Of a stretch of DNA of 57,187 nucleotides, positions 25,955 through 34,104 are shown piece by piece (the stretch's first letter is position 1; every line of letters starts with the position of its first letter). The stretch comes from an uncultured Coriobacteriia bacterium (GTDB taxonomy: Bacteria; Actinomycetota; Coriobacteriia; Coriobacteriales; QAMH01): assembly GCA_948466335.1 (NCBI GenBank), contig CAOKAE010000010.1, forward strand, positions 1 to 57,187, written 5' to 3'. Under the pieces are notes generated by a model, which made no database searches, was not told the origin of the DNA, and saw only the letters and a list, made by a program, of their open reading frames with translations. The translations under genes and the position numbers were made by a program.

Positions 25955-26806
25955 TCAGCCAAAGCGTCCTTCCACGTAGTCGGCGGTTCGCTGGTCCTTG
26001 GGCGTGGTGAACAACTCCTCGGTGGGGCCAGCCTCCACCATGTCGCCGAGCAGGAAGAACGCCGTCTTGTCCGAGACGCGCAGCGCCTGGAGCATGTTGT
26101 GCGTGACCATGATGACCGTGTAATCACGCTTGATTTCGCCCACGAGCTCCTCGATCTTGGCCGTCGAGATGGGGTCGAGGGCGCTCGTCGCCTCGTCCAT
26201 GAGGAGCACCTCGGGATTCACGGCCAAGGCGCGGGCAATGCACAGACGCTGCTGCTGGCCACCCGATAAACCGAGGGCGCTCTTCTTCAGGCGGTCCTTG
26301 AGCTCGTCCCAGATGGCCGCGCGACGTAGGCTTTCCTCGACGATCTCGTCGAGCTCGGCGCGACGCTTCACGCCATGGGTGCGCGGGCCATAGGCCACAT
26401 TGTCATAGACGCTCATCGGGAAGGGATTGGGCTGCTGGAACACCATGCCCACACGCCGGCGCAGCACGCACGGGTCCAGCGTGCGGTAGGCGTCGGCCCC
26501 GTCGAGCAGGACGTCACCTTCTACGCGGCACCCCTCCACGAGATCGTTCATGCGATTGAGGGTCTTCAGGAGCGTGGACTTGCCGCAACCAGATGGCCCG
26601 ATGAGGGCGGTCACCTGTTTCTCGGGAAACTCGAGGGTCACATCGTGCAGAGCATGGAAGTCCTTGTAGTAAAGGTCGAGGGACCTCACGGCCATCTTGG
26701 CGGCAGCAAGGGAATCGTTCGCCTCGAAGACGGCATCGCGATCAAGCTGTGGATCCCGCTCCTCGACGCACGCGAAAGAGACGGGGCGGGTTTTCTCGAC
26801 GGGCAT
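25955..26806 (-). CDS. pstB: Phosphate ABC transporter ATP-binding protein
   Basis: A 283-residue ABC ATPase. Walker A is GPSGCGKST, followed by [19 protein letters not shown], the PstB-specific stretch. The Q-loop is [21 protein letters not shown], the signature LSGGQQQRL, Walker [13 protein letters not shown] and the switch His MVTHNM. It energises phosphate import with PstA and PstC. The N-terminal 40 residues ([19 protein letters not shown]) are longer than usual and have no recognised function. The start at 26806 lies 4 nt after the pstA stop; a longer open frame overlapping pstA is not used. No phoU follows; the next gene downstream is pit. Confidence 0.94.
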   Translation of the reverse strand: MPVEKTRPVSFACVEERDPQLDRDAVFEANDSLAAAKMAVRSLDLYYKDFHALHDVTLEFPEKQVTALIGPSGCGKSTLLKTLNRMNDLVEGCRVEGDVLLDGADAYRTLDPCVLRRRVGMVFQQPNPFPMSVYDNVAYGPRTHGVKRRAELDEIVEESLRRAAIWDELKDRLKKSALGLSGGQQQRLCIARALAVNPEVLLMDEATSALDPISTAKIEELVGEIKRDYTVIMVTHNMLQALRVSDKTAFFLLGDMVEAGPTEELFTTPKDQRTADYVEGRFG

Positions 26807-26810
26807 AGTT

Positions 26811-27740
26811 CTAGTTGTCCTTTCGTAGACGTTTGGTAAGGGCACTTGCACCGGCATTGAGCAGGGCGACGAGCACAAGCAGCACGAGGGCCGTGGCATA
26901 GGCCTCCTGGATGTGGAAACCCTCGCTTGCCAGCACGTACATGTGCACGGCCAAGGTGCGCGCCGAATCGAAGAGCGCGAAGATGCCCTGGCCGGCGAAG
27001 TCAGGGATTGCGGCAATGGAACCGGCCGTGAAGATGAGGGCGGCCACCTCGCCCACGCAGCGGCCGAGGCTCAGGATGACGCCACCGGTGATGCCGGGAA
27101 GCGCCGAGGGCAGCACGCAACGCAATACGGTGCGCAGGCGACCCGCGCCGAGGCCGAAGCTTCCCTGCCGGTAGGAATCGGGCACCGCCAGCAGCGCCTC
27201 CTCGGAGGTGCGCATGACGATGGGGAGCACCATGATTGCCAGGGTGCAGGCACCAGAGAGCAGCGAGAGACCCCAGTGCAGCATGCTCACGAAGAAGAGC
27301 AGGCCGAACAGACCGTAGATGATGGACGGGATTCCCTGCAGGGTCTCGGCGGTCATGCGCACGAGGGCCACGAAGCGGCTACCACGTTTGGCATACTCCA
27401 CGAGGTAGATTGCCGCACCCACACCGATGGGAACAGCGAGCAGCAGGGAGAGAAACGCCATGAGGAGCGTGTTGACGAGCGCCGGCATGAGCGAGACGTT
27501 GGCCGATGTGTACTCCCAGGCGAAGAGATCCGGCGTGAGGGCCGGCAGTCCGTTTGCCAGGACGTAACCCATGATCAGCAGAAACGCCATCATGACGACG
27601 AAGGCGGCGACATAGACGAGTCCGCGCAAGGCAAGGGCGCTTGTCGTGTGCGCGGGCGCTTCGAAGCGTCCGCTATCATCGGATGCAGGGCCGAGGGTGA
27701 CCTTGCGCAGCGTCGCAGGATTGCTGACATACCACGTCAT
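26811..27740 (-). CDS. pstA: Phosphate ABC transporter permease PstA
   Basis: A 309-residue permease with six predicted helices and a hydrophilic N-terminus of about 35 residues. The family pattern is visible: [35 protein letters not shown], and the cytoplasmic coupling loop [20 protein letters not shown] then [20 protein letters not shown]. It forms the transmembrane channel with PstC. Its ATG overlaps the pstC stop by 4 nt (ATGA), which shows tight coupling. Order pstS-C-A-B is the standard layout. Confidence 0.94.
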   Translation of the reverse strand: MTWYVSNPATLRKVTLGPASDDSGRFEAPAHTTSALALRGLVYVAAFVVMMAFLLIMGYVLANGLPALTPDLFAWEYTSANVSLMPALVNTLLMAFLSLLLAVPIGVGAAIYLVEYAKRGSRFVALVRMTAETLQGIPSIIYGLFGLLFFVSMLHWGLSLLSGACTLAIMVLPIVMRTSEEALLAVPDSYRQGSFGLGAGRLRTVLRCVLPSALPGITGGVILSLGRCVGEVAALIFTAGSIAAIPDFAGQGIFALFDSARTLAVHMYVLASEGFHIQEAYATALVLLVLVALLNAGASALTKRLRKDN

Positions 27741-28600
27741 CGTGCCTCACCCCGCTTCTTGATGGTATTGACGACCAAGGTGAGCACCAGGACGAACACG
27801 AAGAGGACGACACCGGTGGCGATGAGCGCCTCGCGATGCAGTCCGGCGGCATAGCCCATCTCGAGCACGATATTGGCTGTCATCGTGCGCACGCCGTCGA
27901 AGATGCTGCTCGGAATGAGCACCTGATTGCCGGCGACCATGACGACGGCCATGGTCTCGCCGATGGCTCGGCAGACGCCGAGCACGATGCCGGCGATGAT
28001 GCCCGATGCCGCCGCGGGGACGAGCACCCGAAACACGCTGCGCTCGTGGGTGGCCCCGAGCGCCAGCGACCCCTCGTAGTAGGAGGCCGGCACCGCATCG
28101 AGCGAGTTTCGCGCCACGGTGATAATCGTCGGCAGGATCATGAACCCGAGGATGAGCGCCGCCGCCAAAAGCGAAAGGCCGCTTCCCGGATGCATGGCGC
28201 GAATGAGGGGTACGATCACGACGAGCCCGAAGAAGCCGAACACGACCGAAGATATGCCCGCAAGCAGCTCGATGCACGGCGTCATGAGCGACGCGATGCG
28301 TCCGCTGGCGAAACGCGACAGAAAGATGGCGCACAGGATGCCTGCAGGGACGCCTACGACGATCGCTCCGGCAGTCACGTAGACGCTTCCCACGATCATG
28401 GGAAAGATGCCGTAGATGTCGTTGCCGGGACGCCAGGTCATGCCGAAGAGAAAATCGGGAAGGCCGATCTGGGCAATGCCCGGAATGCCGTTCGCGAAGA
28501 GGAACACGCAGATGAGGGCAACGGCGGCGATAGAAACCGCTGCCGTTGCCGCCAGTACGACGTGGGCAACCCCTTCGCGCAGGGTGCCACCAAAGCTCAT
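27737..28600 (-). CDS. pstC: Phosphate ABC transporter permease PstC
   Basis: A 287-residue permease with six predicted helices. Typical segments are GMTWRPGNDIYGIFPMIVGS (about 49-68), GVPAGILCAIFLSRFASGRI, IELLAGISSVVFGFFGL, the coupling loop LDAVPASYYEGSLALGATHE and GVCRAIGETMAVVMVAGN. It pairs with PstA. The gap to the pstS stop is 5 nt. Its end overlaps pstA by 4 nt. Confidence 0.94.
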   Translation of the reverse strand: MSFGGTLREGVAHVVLAATAAVSIAAVALICVFLFANGIPGIAQIGLPDFLFGMTWRPGNDIYGIFPMIVGSVYVTAGAIVVGVPAGILCAIFLSRFASGRIASLMTPCIELLAGISSVVFGFFGLVVIVPLIRAMHPGSGLSLLAAALILGFMILPTIITVARNSLDAVPASYYEGSLALGATHERSVFRVLVPAAASGIIAGIVLGVCRAIGETMAVVMVAGNQVLIPSSIFDGVRTMTANIVLEMGYAAGLHREALIATGVVLFVFVLVLTLVVNTIKKRGEAR

Positions 28601-28605
28601 CGGCC

Positions 28606-29538
28606 CTACACCTCGCCCCAGTTCGTCACATCACCGACGTATATGGCCTTGACCTGGTCGCTCGTCAGCGCATCGATGGCGCTCGTCGGGCTCACGATGA
28701 CCGCGATGCCGTCCTGGGCTATGGTCTGCGAGCTCACGGAGCCCATCTCCGAATCCTTGAGCTCCCGCGAGGCCATGCCGATGTCGCAGGTACCGTCTGC
28801 CGCCATGGTGATGCCCGTCGACGAATCGGACTGCTGCACCTCGATGGTCACGTTCGGGTTGAGGGCCTCGTAGGCCTCGGCGAGCTTCTCCATCACCGGG
28901 GTGACCGACGATGAGCCCGCGACGACGACCTTGCCGCTTGCGCCGCTCGGAGCATAGGATGGGGCGCTTGCTGGGTCGGCAATCGAGACGTAGCCGTTGT
29001 CTTCCACGATCTCCTGCCCCTGGGCGGACATGATGAAATCGATGAAGTCCTGGGCCTGAGCCGACAGCCCGTCTTTCACCACGATGTTGAAGGGACGCGC
29101 AATCTTGTAAGTGCCATCCTTCACCGCCGCCACGCTCGGCGCCGTTCCATCAATCTCGAGAGCCTTCACCGTGTCATTGAGCGAGCCAAGCGAGATATAG
29201 CCGATGGCGTTGGGGTCGTCGGCCACCGTCGTCATCATGACGGAGGTCGAGTTGGTGACGCCGGCCGAAGGCGTGGTCTTGTCCACCTTCTTGCCGCTCG
29301 AATCCTTCTCCTCGACTCCGAACAGCTCGACGAAGGCGCCGCGGGTACCCGACCCGTCCTCGCGGGAGTACACGGATATAGTCTCTCCCGTGCCTCCTGA
29401 TCCGCCCTGCGTCGTCCCGTTGCCCGATGAACACGCCGCGATACCCGCCAAGGTCCCGAGGCAGAGGGCGGCGACGAGCACGGCCCGTGCAAGGCGACCG
29501 AGAACGCTTCCCTCTCGTGACATCTTACGCATTTCCAT
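28606..29538 (-). CDS. pstS: Phosphate-binding lipoprotein PstS, apparently circularly permuted
   Basis: A 310-residue lipoprotein: signal peptide with lipobox IAAC (Cys about 35), then a Gly/Ser/Thr linker. Its motif order is unusual. The segment normally in the middle, ISVYSREDGSGTRGAF, comes first, followed by PNAIGYISLG and FIDFIMSAQGQ. The normally N-terminal VVVAGSSSVTPVMEKLAEAY, CDIGMASRELKDSEMG and AIYVGDVTNWGEV come last, and the protein ends there. Ends and beginnings match the usual NWxxV-to-REDGSGTR loop exactly. Phosphate-contacting Ser/Thr motifs of both halves are kept, so it should still bind phosphate. Two ATG codons (29538, 29532) share the AAAGGAGA site. Confidence 0.9.
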   Translation of the reverse strand: MEMRKMSREGSVLGRLARAVLVAALCLGTLAGIAACSSGNGTTQGGSGGTGETISVYSREDGSGTRGAFVELFGVEEKDSSGKKVDKTTPSAGVTNSTSVMMTTVADDPNAIGYISLGSLNDTVKALEIDGTAPSVAAVKDGTYKIARPFNIVVKDGLSAQAQDFIDFIMSAQGQEIVEDNGYVSIADPASAPSYAPSGASGKVVVAGSSSVTPVMEKLAEAYEALNPNVTIEVQQSDSSTGITMAADGTCDIGMASRELKDSEMGSVSSQTIAQDGIAVIVSPTSAIDALTSDQVKAIYVGDVTNWGEV

Positions 29539-29649
29539 TTTCTCCTTTCATCTGCTATCAAAGATGCCTCCATGATGGAGATGAAAGGTCAAATCGAGGT
29601 ATTGCCTTTGCAAAGAAACGGCAAGAAACGAGCGTCCCATGAAAATGAA
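29539..29649 (-). promoter_or_regulatory. pstS: pst promoter region with Pho-box candidate
   Basis: On the plus strand GCAAAG (29610) and GCAAGA (29621) repeat with an 11-bp period inside TTGCAAAGAAACGGCAAG (29608-29625). This resembles the repeat before pit. TTGACC on the minus strand (about 29588-29593) could be the -35. No convincing -10 was fixed. The arrangement suggests activation by the adjacent response regulator. Confidence 0.5.
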
Positions 29650-29672
29650 GAGCCCGCCAAGAAGGCGGGCTC
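29650..29672 (-). terminator. Terminator hairpin of the PNPOx-like gene
   Basis: GAGCCCGCC and GGCGGGCTC form a 9-bp perfect stem around AAGAA. On the minus strand it is followed by TTCATTTTCAT. It lies downstream of the PNPOx-like gene and upstream of the pst promoter. Confidence 0.75.
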
Positions 29673-29724
29673 GAATGCATGCATGCGATGGCTCGTCCTC
29701 CCCTGAGGGGGGGGGTAGCGACAC

Positions 29725-30126
29725 CTACCAGCCGACGGTGCGCTTGGAGCCCCCTGCCGCCAGCGATTCGAAGGTCGCCGTCGCGCTTTTGAAGTACAAG
29801 ACGATGGTGTTGTCGTCGTTCTCGTCGTACATGCCGCGCAGCGCGGGATAGTTGTCGAGCATGGACTTCTTCGCCTCGACGCGGTCATCGGGCACGAGCT
29901 CGCCGCGCAGGCGCAGCCACTCGGGGCCGGCGCAGGCGCAGATCTCGACCTGGGGGTTGGCCATGATCTGCTGGTAGACCTTCTTGTTCTTTCCCGTCTG
30001 GATGTAGAGCCTGCCCTCGTACAGGTCGACCGTGCCAAAGGGCCGCACACGCGGTTCGCCGCCCTCGACGGTCGCCAGGAAGTACGTCGGCGCCTTCTCC
30101 TTCAGAAACTCGTAGACCTCGTCCAT
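29725..30126 (-). CDS. Pyridoxamine 5'-phosphate oxidase-family flavoprotein
   Basis: A 133-residue split-barrel protein. Typical features are MDEVYEFLKEKAPTYFLATV, EGGEPRVRPFGTVDLYEGRLYI and TGKNKKVYQQIMANPQVEIC. These form the FMN-binding edge of the general-stress/PNPOx-like family. Such small proteins bind FMN or F420 as dimers and reduce unknown substrates. The C-terminal NTIVLYFKSATATFESLAAG is common in anaerobe members. It stands alone with its own terminator. The true reaction is not known. Confidence 0.82.
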   Translation of the reverse strand: MDEVYEFLKEKAPTYFLATVEGGEPRVRPFGTVDLYEGRLYIQTGKNKKVYQQIMANPQVEICACAGPEWLRLRGELVPDDRVEAKKSMLDNYPALRGMYDENDDNTIVLYFKSATATFESLAAGGSKRTVGW

Positions 30127-30166
30127 GAATGCTCCTTCGTCGGATATTCGCTGATACGGACAGTAT

Positions 30167-30200
30167 AGACGTGTCAGGGGTCAGGTCGCCTGACACGTCT
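30167..30200. repeat. 34-bp palindromic element
   Basis: AGACGTGTCAGG (30167-30178) and CCTGACACGTCT (30189-30200) form a perfect 12-bp inverted repeat around a 10-nt centre (GGTCAGGTCG). It lies between divergent genes. Its TGACAC/GTGTCA core resembles the centre of the ATGAGACAAA repeat family, so it may be a relative. Confidence 0.55.
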
Positions 30201-30333
30201 TGACCGCAAAACGCGTGTCCCTGTGTGGAGTATGTGACGTTGCGCCCATAATCCCCATACGCGTATTGTCAATGCGATGGCCGTCCCGTAGACTCTTGGT
30301 CCAACATCGAAAACTCCCGCGAAAGGCGAATCC

Positions 30334-31146
30334 ATGGCCGAAGACGACCAGATGCCCGAATCCATCACACCGCGCGTCATGCACACGCCCGAGCTCACGG
30401 GCAACCTGAGGGCCCATAGCGTGCGCCTTCCCAAGGCGGCCCAGGAAGCCAGCGGCATACGCGTGCTGGGCAGGACCATCCGCTCCATCGTCTACACCAC
30501 CGACCTCGCGATCATACGCAACTGCGATGCCGATGCCGTCTTCGCCGTCTATCCCTTCACGCCGCAGCAGATCATATCGAAGGCCATCATGGAGGCCTCC
30601 TCCATTCCCGTGTTCGTCGGCGTGGGCGGCGGCACGACGGCAGGACCACGCTCCGCCATGCTCGCGCAGGACGCCGAGGGAGACGGCGCCTACGGCGTCG
30701 TACTCAACGCACCCGCGAGCTACATCACGCTCGAGATGGTGAGCCGCGTCATAGACATCCCGACCATCGTGACCGTCGTCGATGGCGACGAGGACGTGAT
30801 TGCCGACCGCATCGCCGCCGGCGCGTCCATCATCAACGTTGCCGCCGGGGCAGACACGGCCCAGGCGGTCGCGCGCATCAGGGCGTCGTTTCCCGACGTG
30901 CCCCTCATCGCCACGGGCGGCGCGAGCGAGGAGAGCATTCGCGCGACGGTCGAGGCAGGTGCGAATGCGGTCATCTGCACGCCCCCGTCAAGCAAGGAGC
31001 TGTTCTCGGAGATGATGAGCCGCTACCGGGAATCTGCGGAAATCCACCCCGACGCATCGAGTGCCCGCGGCCTCTCGGCGGCGAGCCTGCGGGAAATCGA
31101 GGCGCGCCTCGAGGAGATTCGAGACGCCGGCTTCCTCGATCGGTAG
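30334..31146 (+). CDS. TIM-barrel protein of unknown specificity
   Basis: A 270-residue protein with a parallel barrel pattern: DADAVFAVYPFTPQQIISKA, IPVFVGVGGGTTAGPRSAM, AYGVVLNAPASYITLEMV, IPTIVTVVDGDEDVIADRI, ASIINVAAGADTAQAVARI, VPLIATGGASEESIRATV and AGANAVICTPPS. The closing GG and AGANAV loop resemble the phosphate-binding end of KDPG-aldolase, IMPDH or thiazole-synthase-type barrels. No catalytic Lys in the aldolase position can be assigned with confidence. AAAGG lies about 8 nt upstream. It is monocistronic and converges with the TauE/SafE gene 6 nt away. Function not assigned. Confidence 0.7.
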   Translation: MAEDDQMPESITPRVMHTPELTGNLRAHSVRLPKAAQEASGIRVLGRTIRSIVYTTDLAIIRNCDADAVFAVYPFTPQQIISKAIMEASSIPVFVGVGGGTTAGPRSAMLAQDAEGDGAYGVVLNAPASYITLEMVSRVIDIPTIVTVVDGDEDVIADRIAAGASIINVAAGADTAQAVARIRASFPDVPLIATGGASEESIRATVEAGANAVICTPPSSKELFSEMMSRYRESAEIHPDASSARGLSAASLREIEARLEEIRDAGFLDR

Positions 31147-31152
31147 CGCATC

Positions 31153-31911
31153 TCACGCGAGGGCGCTGGCGAGGTCGATCGCGAGCCTGATGGCGAAAAG
31201 CACGATGACAACGAGCATGATGGGACGCACGATCGTCGAGCCCTTCTTGTGAAAGAGGCTCGCGCCAATCCAGTTGCCCGCGATGTTGAAGAGTCCCGCC
31301 GCAATGCCGAGCACGACGAGCACGTTTCCGCTCGCCAAGAAGACCGCGAGCGCCGCGACGTTGGTGGACAGGTTGATTGCCTTCGTGGTGCCCTGCGCCT
31401 CGCGCAGCGGCAGATGCGCCACGGTCGTGAGCAGCAAGATGAGGAAGGTGCCCGTACCTGGCCCGTAGAAGCCATCGTAGGCGCCGATGACGAGCGCGAT
31501 GAGCCCCGTGAAGGCAAAGGTCTTGCCCTTCGGGAGCTGCTTGTCGGCGAACTTGTCGAGGTCCCGCGCGCGAAACACAATATAGGCGACGAGGGGAAGC
31601 GAGACGAGCATGAAGGCCATCAGGGCGACGCCATCGACGACGAGCGCAAGATTCGAGCCCAGAAACGATCCGGTCAGGCCGCACAGCACGCCCACGACGA
31701 CCAGCCATTTCACCATGTAGCCGAACATCACGTAGCGGATGGTGGCGACGGTCGTGCCCATCGTCGACGAGAGCTTGTTGGTCGCGATGGCGCTGTGCAC
31801 GGGCAGACCCGCGAAGAAGTAGGCCGGCAGCGAGATCAATCCCCCGCCACCGGCGATGGCGTCGACCAGACCCGCCAGAAAGGCGAGCGGACAGACGATG
31901 AGAAACTCCAC
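31153..31911 (-). CDS. TauE/SafE-family anion exporter
   Basis: A 252-residue membrane protein with about eight helices. Family motifs are FLAGLVDAIAGGGGLISLPA (about residues 9-28), AIATNKLSSTMGTTVATIRY, and the repeat half IGAYDGFYGPGTGTFLIL then AQGTTKAINLSTNVAAL. The family exports sulfite, sulfoacetate or related organosulfonates, and some members import anions. AAGGGGAG with good spacing points to GTG 31911. An ATG at 31935 is possible but has no site. No sulfur-metabolism gene is adjacent, so the ligand is open. Confidence 0.87.
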   Translation of the reverse strand: MEFLIVCPLAFLAGLVDAIAGGGGLISLPAYFFAGLPVHSAIATNKLSSTMGTTVATIRYVMFGYMVKWLVVVGVLCGLTGSFLGSNLALVVDGVALMAFMLVSLPLVAYIVFRARDLDKFADKQLPKGKTFAFTGLIALVIGAYDGFYGPGTGTFLILLLTTVAHLPLREAQGTTKAINLSTNVAALAVFLASGNVLVVLGIAAGLFNIAGNWIGASLFHKKGSTIVRPIMLVVIVLFAIRLAIDLASALA

Positions 31912-31985
31912 GGACGCCGACTCCCCTTCCCTCATGTCACGATGCGCGGTGAAGCTGACATGATACCGGGAGGCGCCCGGAAGGT

Positions 31986-32996
31986 CTAATCGCGGCCAAG
32001 CCCCCTGAAGAGGATGGACACGATGCCACAGAGCATGCCGCCCACGGGCCAGGCAATCCAGAAGGTCATGTACTGCTGGTAGACGAAGAGCATGACGAGG
32101 CCGATGATGGTCGCGGTGATCATGATGACACCGCACAGCGCGTTGCTGCGCTCGGCCCTCCGGCGTTGCCTCCTGAGCTCTTCCTTGCGGTCTTCGGGCA
32201 GGTCCGCATCGCGAATCTCGCTTTCGCTCAATTCCTCGTAGGAGTCCTCGTTGTAATCGTCGATGTCAACACGTGCGACCGTCATGGCCCCATGCACGAT
32301 GAAGCGCACGCCGATGGCGATGAGCGCCAGTAGCGCGGGCACGCCGGCGACGACCTCGTAAGCGGTACCACCGAGGACGATGAGAACGAAGATGCCGATG
32401 AAGATGGAGAATATGCCGCCGATGAGCTCGTAGGTGAACTGCTTGCGCGCCCGGGCCTTCTCGTCTTCCGTGTAGAAGTCCTCGAGGAAGGGATGGCTCT
32501 TCACGAAGTTCGAATGGTCCATGCCCGCGGGAATGATGCAGGCAAGGCACACGGCAACGCCGACGAAGATGCTGAGCAGCCCGAAAGCCGCGCTGATGTT
32601 ATCCGGCAGCAAGCCGAGGCCCTCGCCATCCGAATAGCCCAGCGAGAAGAAGACGCCGAGGGCGACGCTGGCGATGGGCGCCGCAATGCCGAAGGATATC
32701 TTGTTGGCGAACTTGCGCATGTGCTCGTCGTAACCGAAAAGGTCCTTGGGGACGCCCGTCGGCCTAAACTGCGCTGACACCGCGCCTTCATGGCCCGTCA
32801 GGTCGCCCTGCACGAGCTCGTCGAGCGTGCAGTCGAAGACCTGACACATCTTGAGGAGCTTGTCCATTTCCGGATACGACTTCTCGGCCTCCCATTTGGT
32901 CACCGATTGCCGGCTCACGCCGAGCAGCATTGCAAGCTGCTCCTGGGTCATGTTGTTGGCTGCACGCAGATGCAGGAGATTGTCTCTGAAACTCAT
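31986..32996 (-). CDS. Membrane-anchored XRE-family regulator
   Basis: A 336-residue protein. An N-terminal HTH (LLHLRAANNMTQEQLAMLLG then VSRQSVTKWEAEKSYPEMDK, residues about 6-45) is followed by a linker. Four or five membrane helices follow (about 102-155, 205-245, 300-336) with an acidic, coiled cytoplasmic stretch (ELSESEIRDADLPEDRKEEL). DNA-binding domains tied to membrane helices suggest direct sensing of an envelope signal. AAAGGACC precedes ATG 32996. A smaller protein of the same design is encoded at 52786. Targets are unknown. Confidence 0.82.
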   Translation of the reverse strand: MSFRDNLLHLRAANNMTQEQLAMLLGVSRQSVTKWEAEKSYPEMDKLLKMCQVFDCTLDELVQGDLTGHEGAVSAQFRPTGVPKDLFGYDEHMRKFANKISFGIAAPIASVALGVFFSLGYSDGEGLGLLPDNISAAFGLLSIFVGVAVCLACIIPAGMDHSNFVKSHPFLEDFYTEDEKARARKQFTYELIGGIFSIFIGIFVLIVLGGTAYEVVAGVPALLALIAIGVRFIVHGAMTVARVDIDDYNEDSYEELSESEIRDADLPEDRKEELRRQRRRAERSNALCGVIMITATIIGLVMLFVYQQYMTFWIAWPVGGMLCGIVSILFRGLGRD

Positions 32997-33150
32997 CGTA
33001 GGTCCTTTCGCCTTGCGTTCATTATCCATCAGCTGATAGGAAAAGCCTACGGGCCAAACTAGTGTCATGCCATCAACCAGATGATGCAAAAAGCTCGGAT
33101 TCGAGGCGCCCACTGGTTGCGAAGCGCCGGTCAACGCCATGCGACTAATA

Positions 33151-33190
33151 AAACCAAACAAATGGTGCCTGGCACCTTTTTGTCTGGTTT
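33151..33190. repeat. 40-bp near-perfect palindrome (GGTGCC-T-GGCACC core)
   Basis: GGTGCC (33164-33169) and GGCACC (33171-33176) are flanked by AAACCAAACAAAT and TTTTGTCTGGTTT, which pair with few mismatches. A T run follows on the plus strand. It stands next to an ATGAGACAAA element and may act as a bidirectional terminator or be a remnant mobile palindrome. Confidence 0.6.
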
Positions 33191-33210
33191 ACTACCGGAA
33201 CCCGTCGATA

Positions 33211-33243
33211 ATGAGACAAATGTGTCTGACCAAATTGTCTCAT
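33211..33243. repeat. Palindromic repeat, ATGAGACAAA family
   Basis: ATGAGACAAAT and ATTGTCTCAT are arms of a 33-bp element with centre GTGTCTGACCAA. It is the reverse complement of the copy at 36332-36364 apart from one or two bases, including the asymmetric CTGACCAA centre. Confidence 0.7.
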
Positions 33244-34031
33244 TCGGCCGCGTCGGCAAGGGCTGCCTCGGGTTGGGGGCTTGCGTCGGAGTCAGGACAC
33301 AGCGGCGCGACGAGGTTCCTCGATGCCGCGGGAACAAGCCAGGACACGTGGGCGAAGGCGCGGTCGACGAGACGCACCATGGGGCCGACGAGCAATGCGG
33401 AGAGAATCGTTCCCTCGCGTACCTGGAACAGGCCGCCCAGCACCAGAAGCGAGATGAGCGCGGCGATGCTCATGAGCGAGACATCCCAGATGACCTTGCA
33501 GCGACTGAAGCGCAGCTTCGATACATAGGCGATGACTTGCACGGCCGCATCGCCGGGAGTCATGAGCAGGTCCGCAGCCAACTGCACGCGAATGCCGAAG
33601 CCCAGCACGGCGATGGAGGCGAGCAGCCAGACAAGTTGCCAGCCGTATCCTTGCGGAGCCAGTGGGCCGAAGACGGCAAGCCACAGGTCCACGAAGACGG
33701 AAAGCACGAAAAAGAGCGGTATCTGGAGGAACTGCACGGGCCTGAACGCGCGGCGCAGCAAGGCGAGCTCAAGCAGGAAGTAGCTCAAATTGAAGACGAA
33801 GGTCCACATGCCCATGGTCAGGGGAATGCCGTGGACCTCGCTCACCTCCGTCATGACCGCCGGCACGCTGGATATGGGCGAGGTGCCCATGCAGGCGAGC
33901 TTGGCAAGCGATATGCCGAGGGCGATACCCATGAGTCCGGCGAACATGAGGACGACGCGCAACGCGAGATTGGCCGTGGGCCGTGAGAAGAAGCGCTGCC
34001 AGACGACAGCACATGTGGTGTTGCGATTCAT
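33240..34031 (-). CDS. YczE/YitT-like integral membrane protein
   Basis: A 263-residue protein with about five membrane helices. It shows the YczE-type pattern: LRVVLMFAGLMGIALGISLA, KLACMGTSPISSVPAVMTE, and later AADLLMTPGDAAVQVIAYV. Members are small membrane proteins of unknown function, linked to peptide synthesis or envelope processes. The stop lies inside the ATGAGACAAA repeat, so the last residues (ALADAAE then stop) come from its edge. ATG 34031 has no strong binding site. An earlier start in the frame would lie in a repeat-derived region and is less likely. Confidence 0.7.
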   Translation of the reverse strand: MNRNTTCAVVWQRFFSRPTANLALRVVLMFAGLMGIALGISLAKLACMGTSPISSVPAVMTEVSEVHGIPLTMGMWTFVFNLSYFLLELALLRRAFRPVQFLQIPLFFVLSVFVDLWLAVFGPLAPQGYGWQLVWLLASIAVLGFGIRVQLAADLLMTPGDAAVQVIAYVSKLRFSRCKVIWDVSLMSIAALISLLVLGGLFQVREGTILSALLVGPMVRLVDRAFAHVSWLVPAASRNLVAPLCPDSDASPQPEAALADAAE

Positions 34032-34073
34032 GGCCGTTATTCTAGTACGATTTTCGAGACTGTAACCGGGCAA

Positions 34074-34104
34074 ATGAGACAAATGCCCTGTGTATTTATC
34101 TCAT
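34074..34104. repeat. Degenerate ATGAGACAAA palindromic repeat
   Basis: ATGAGACAAAT (34074-34084) and ATTTATCTCAT (34094-34104) are arms of a decayed copy between the YczE-like and VanS-like genes. It reaches the stop codon of the kinase gene. Confidence 0.5.

Noticed and set aside
28606-29538. PstS as a truncated pseudogene
   Set aside because: The motif set is complete, length is normal and the lipobox and ribosome binding site are intact; the order is rotated, not shortened.
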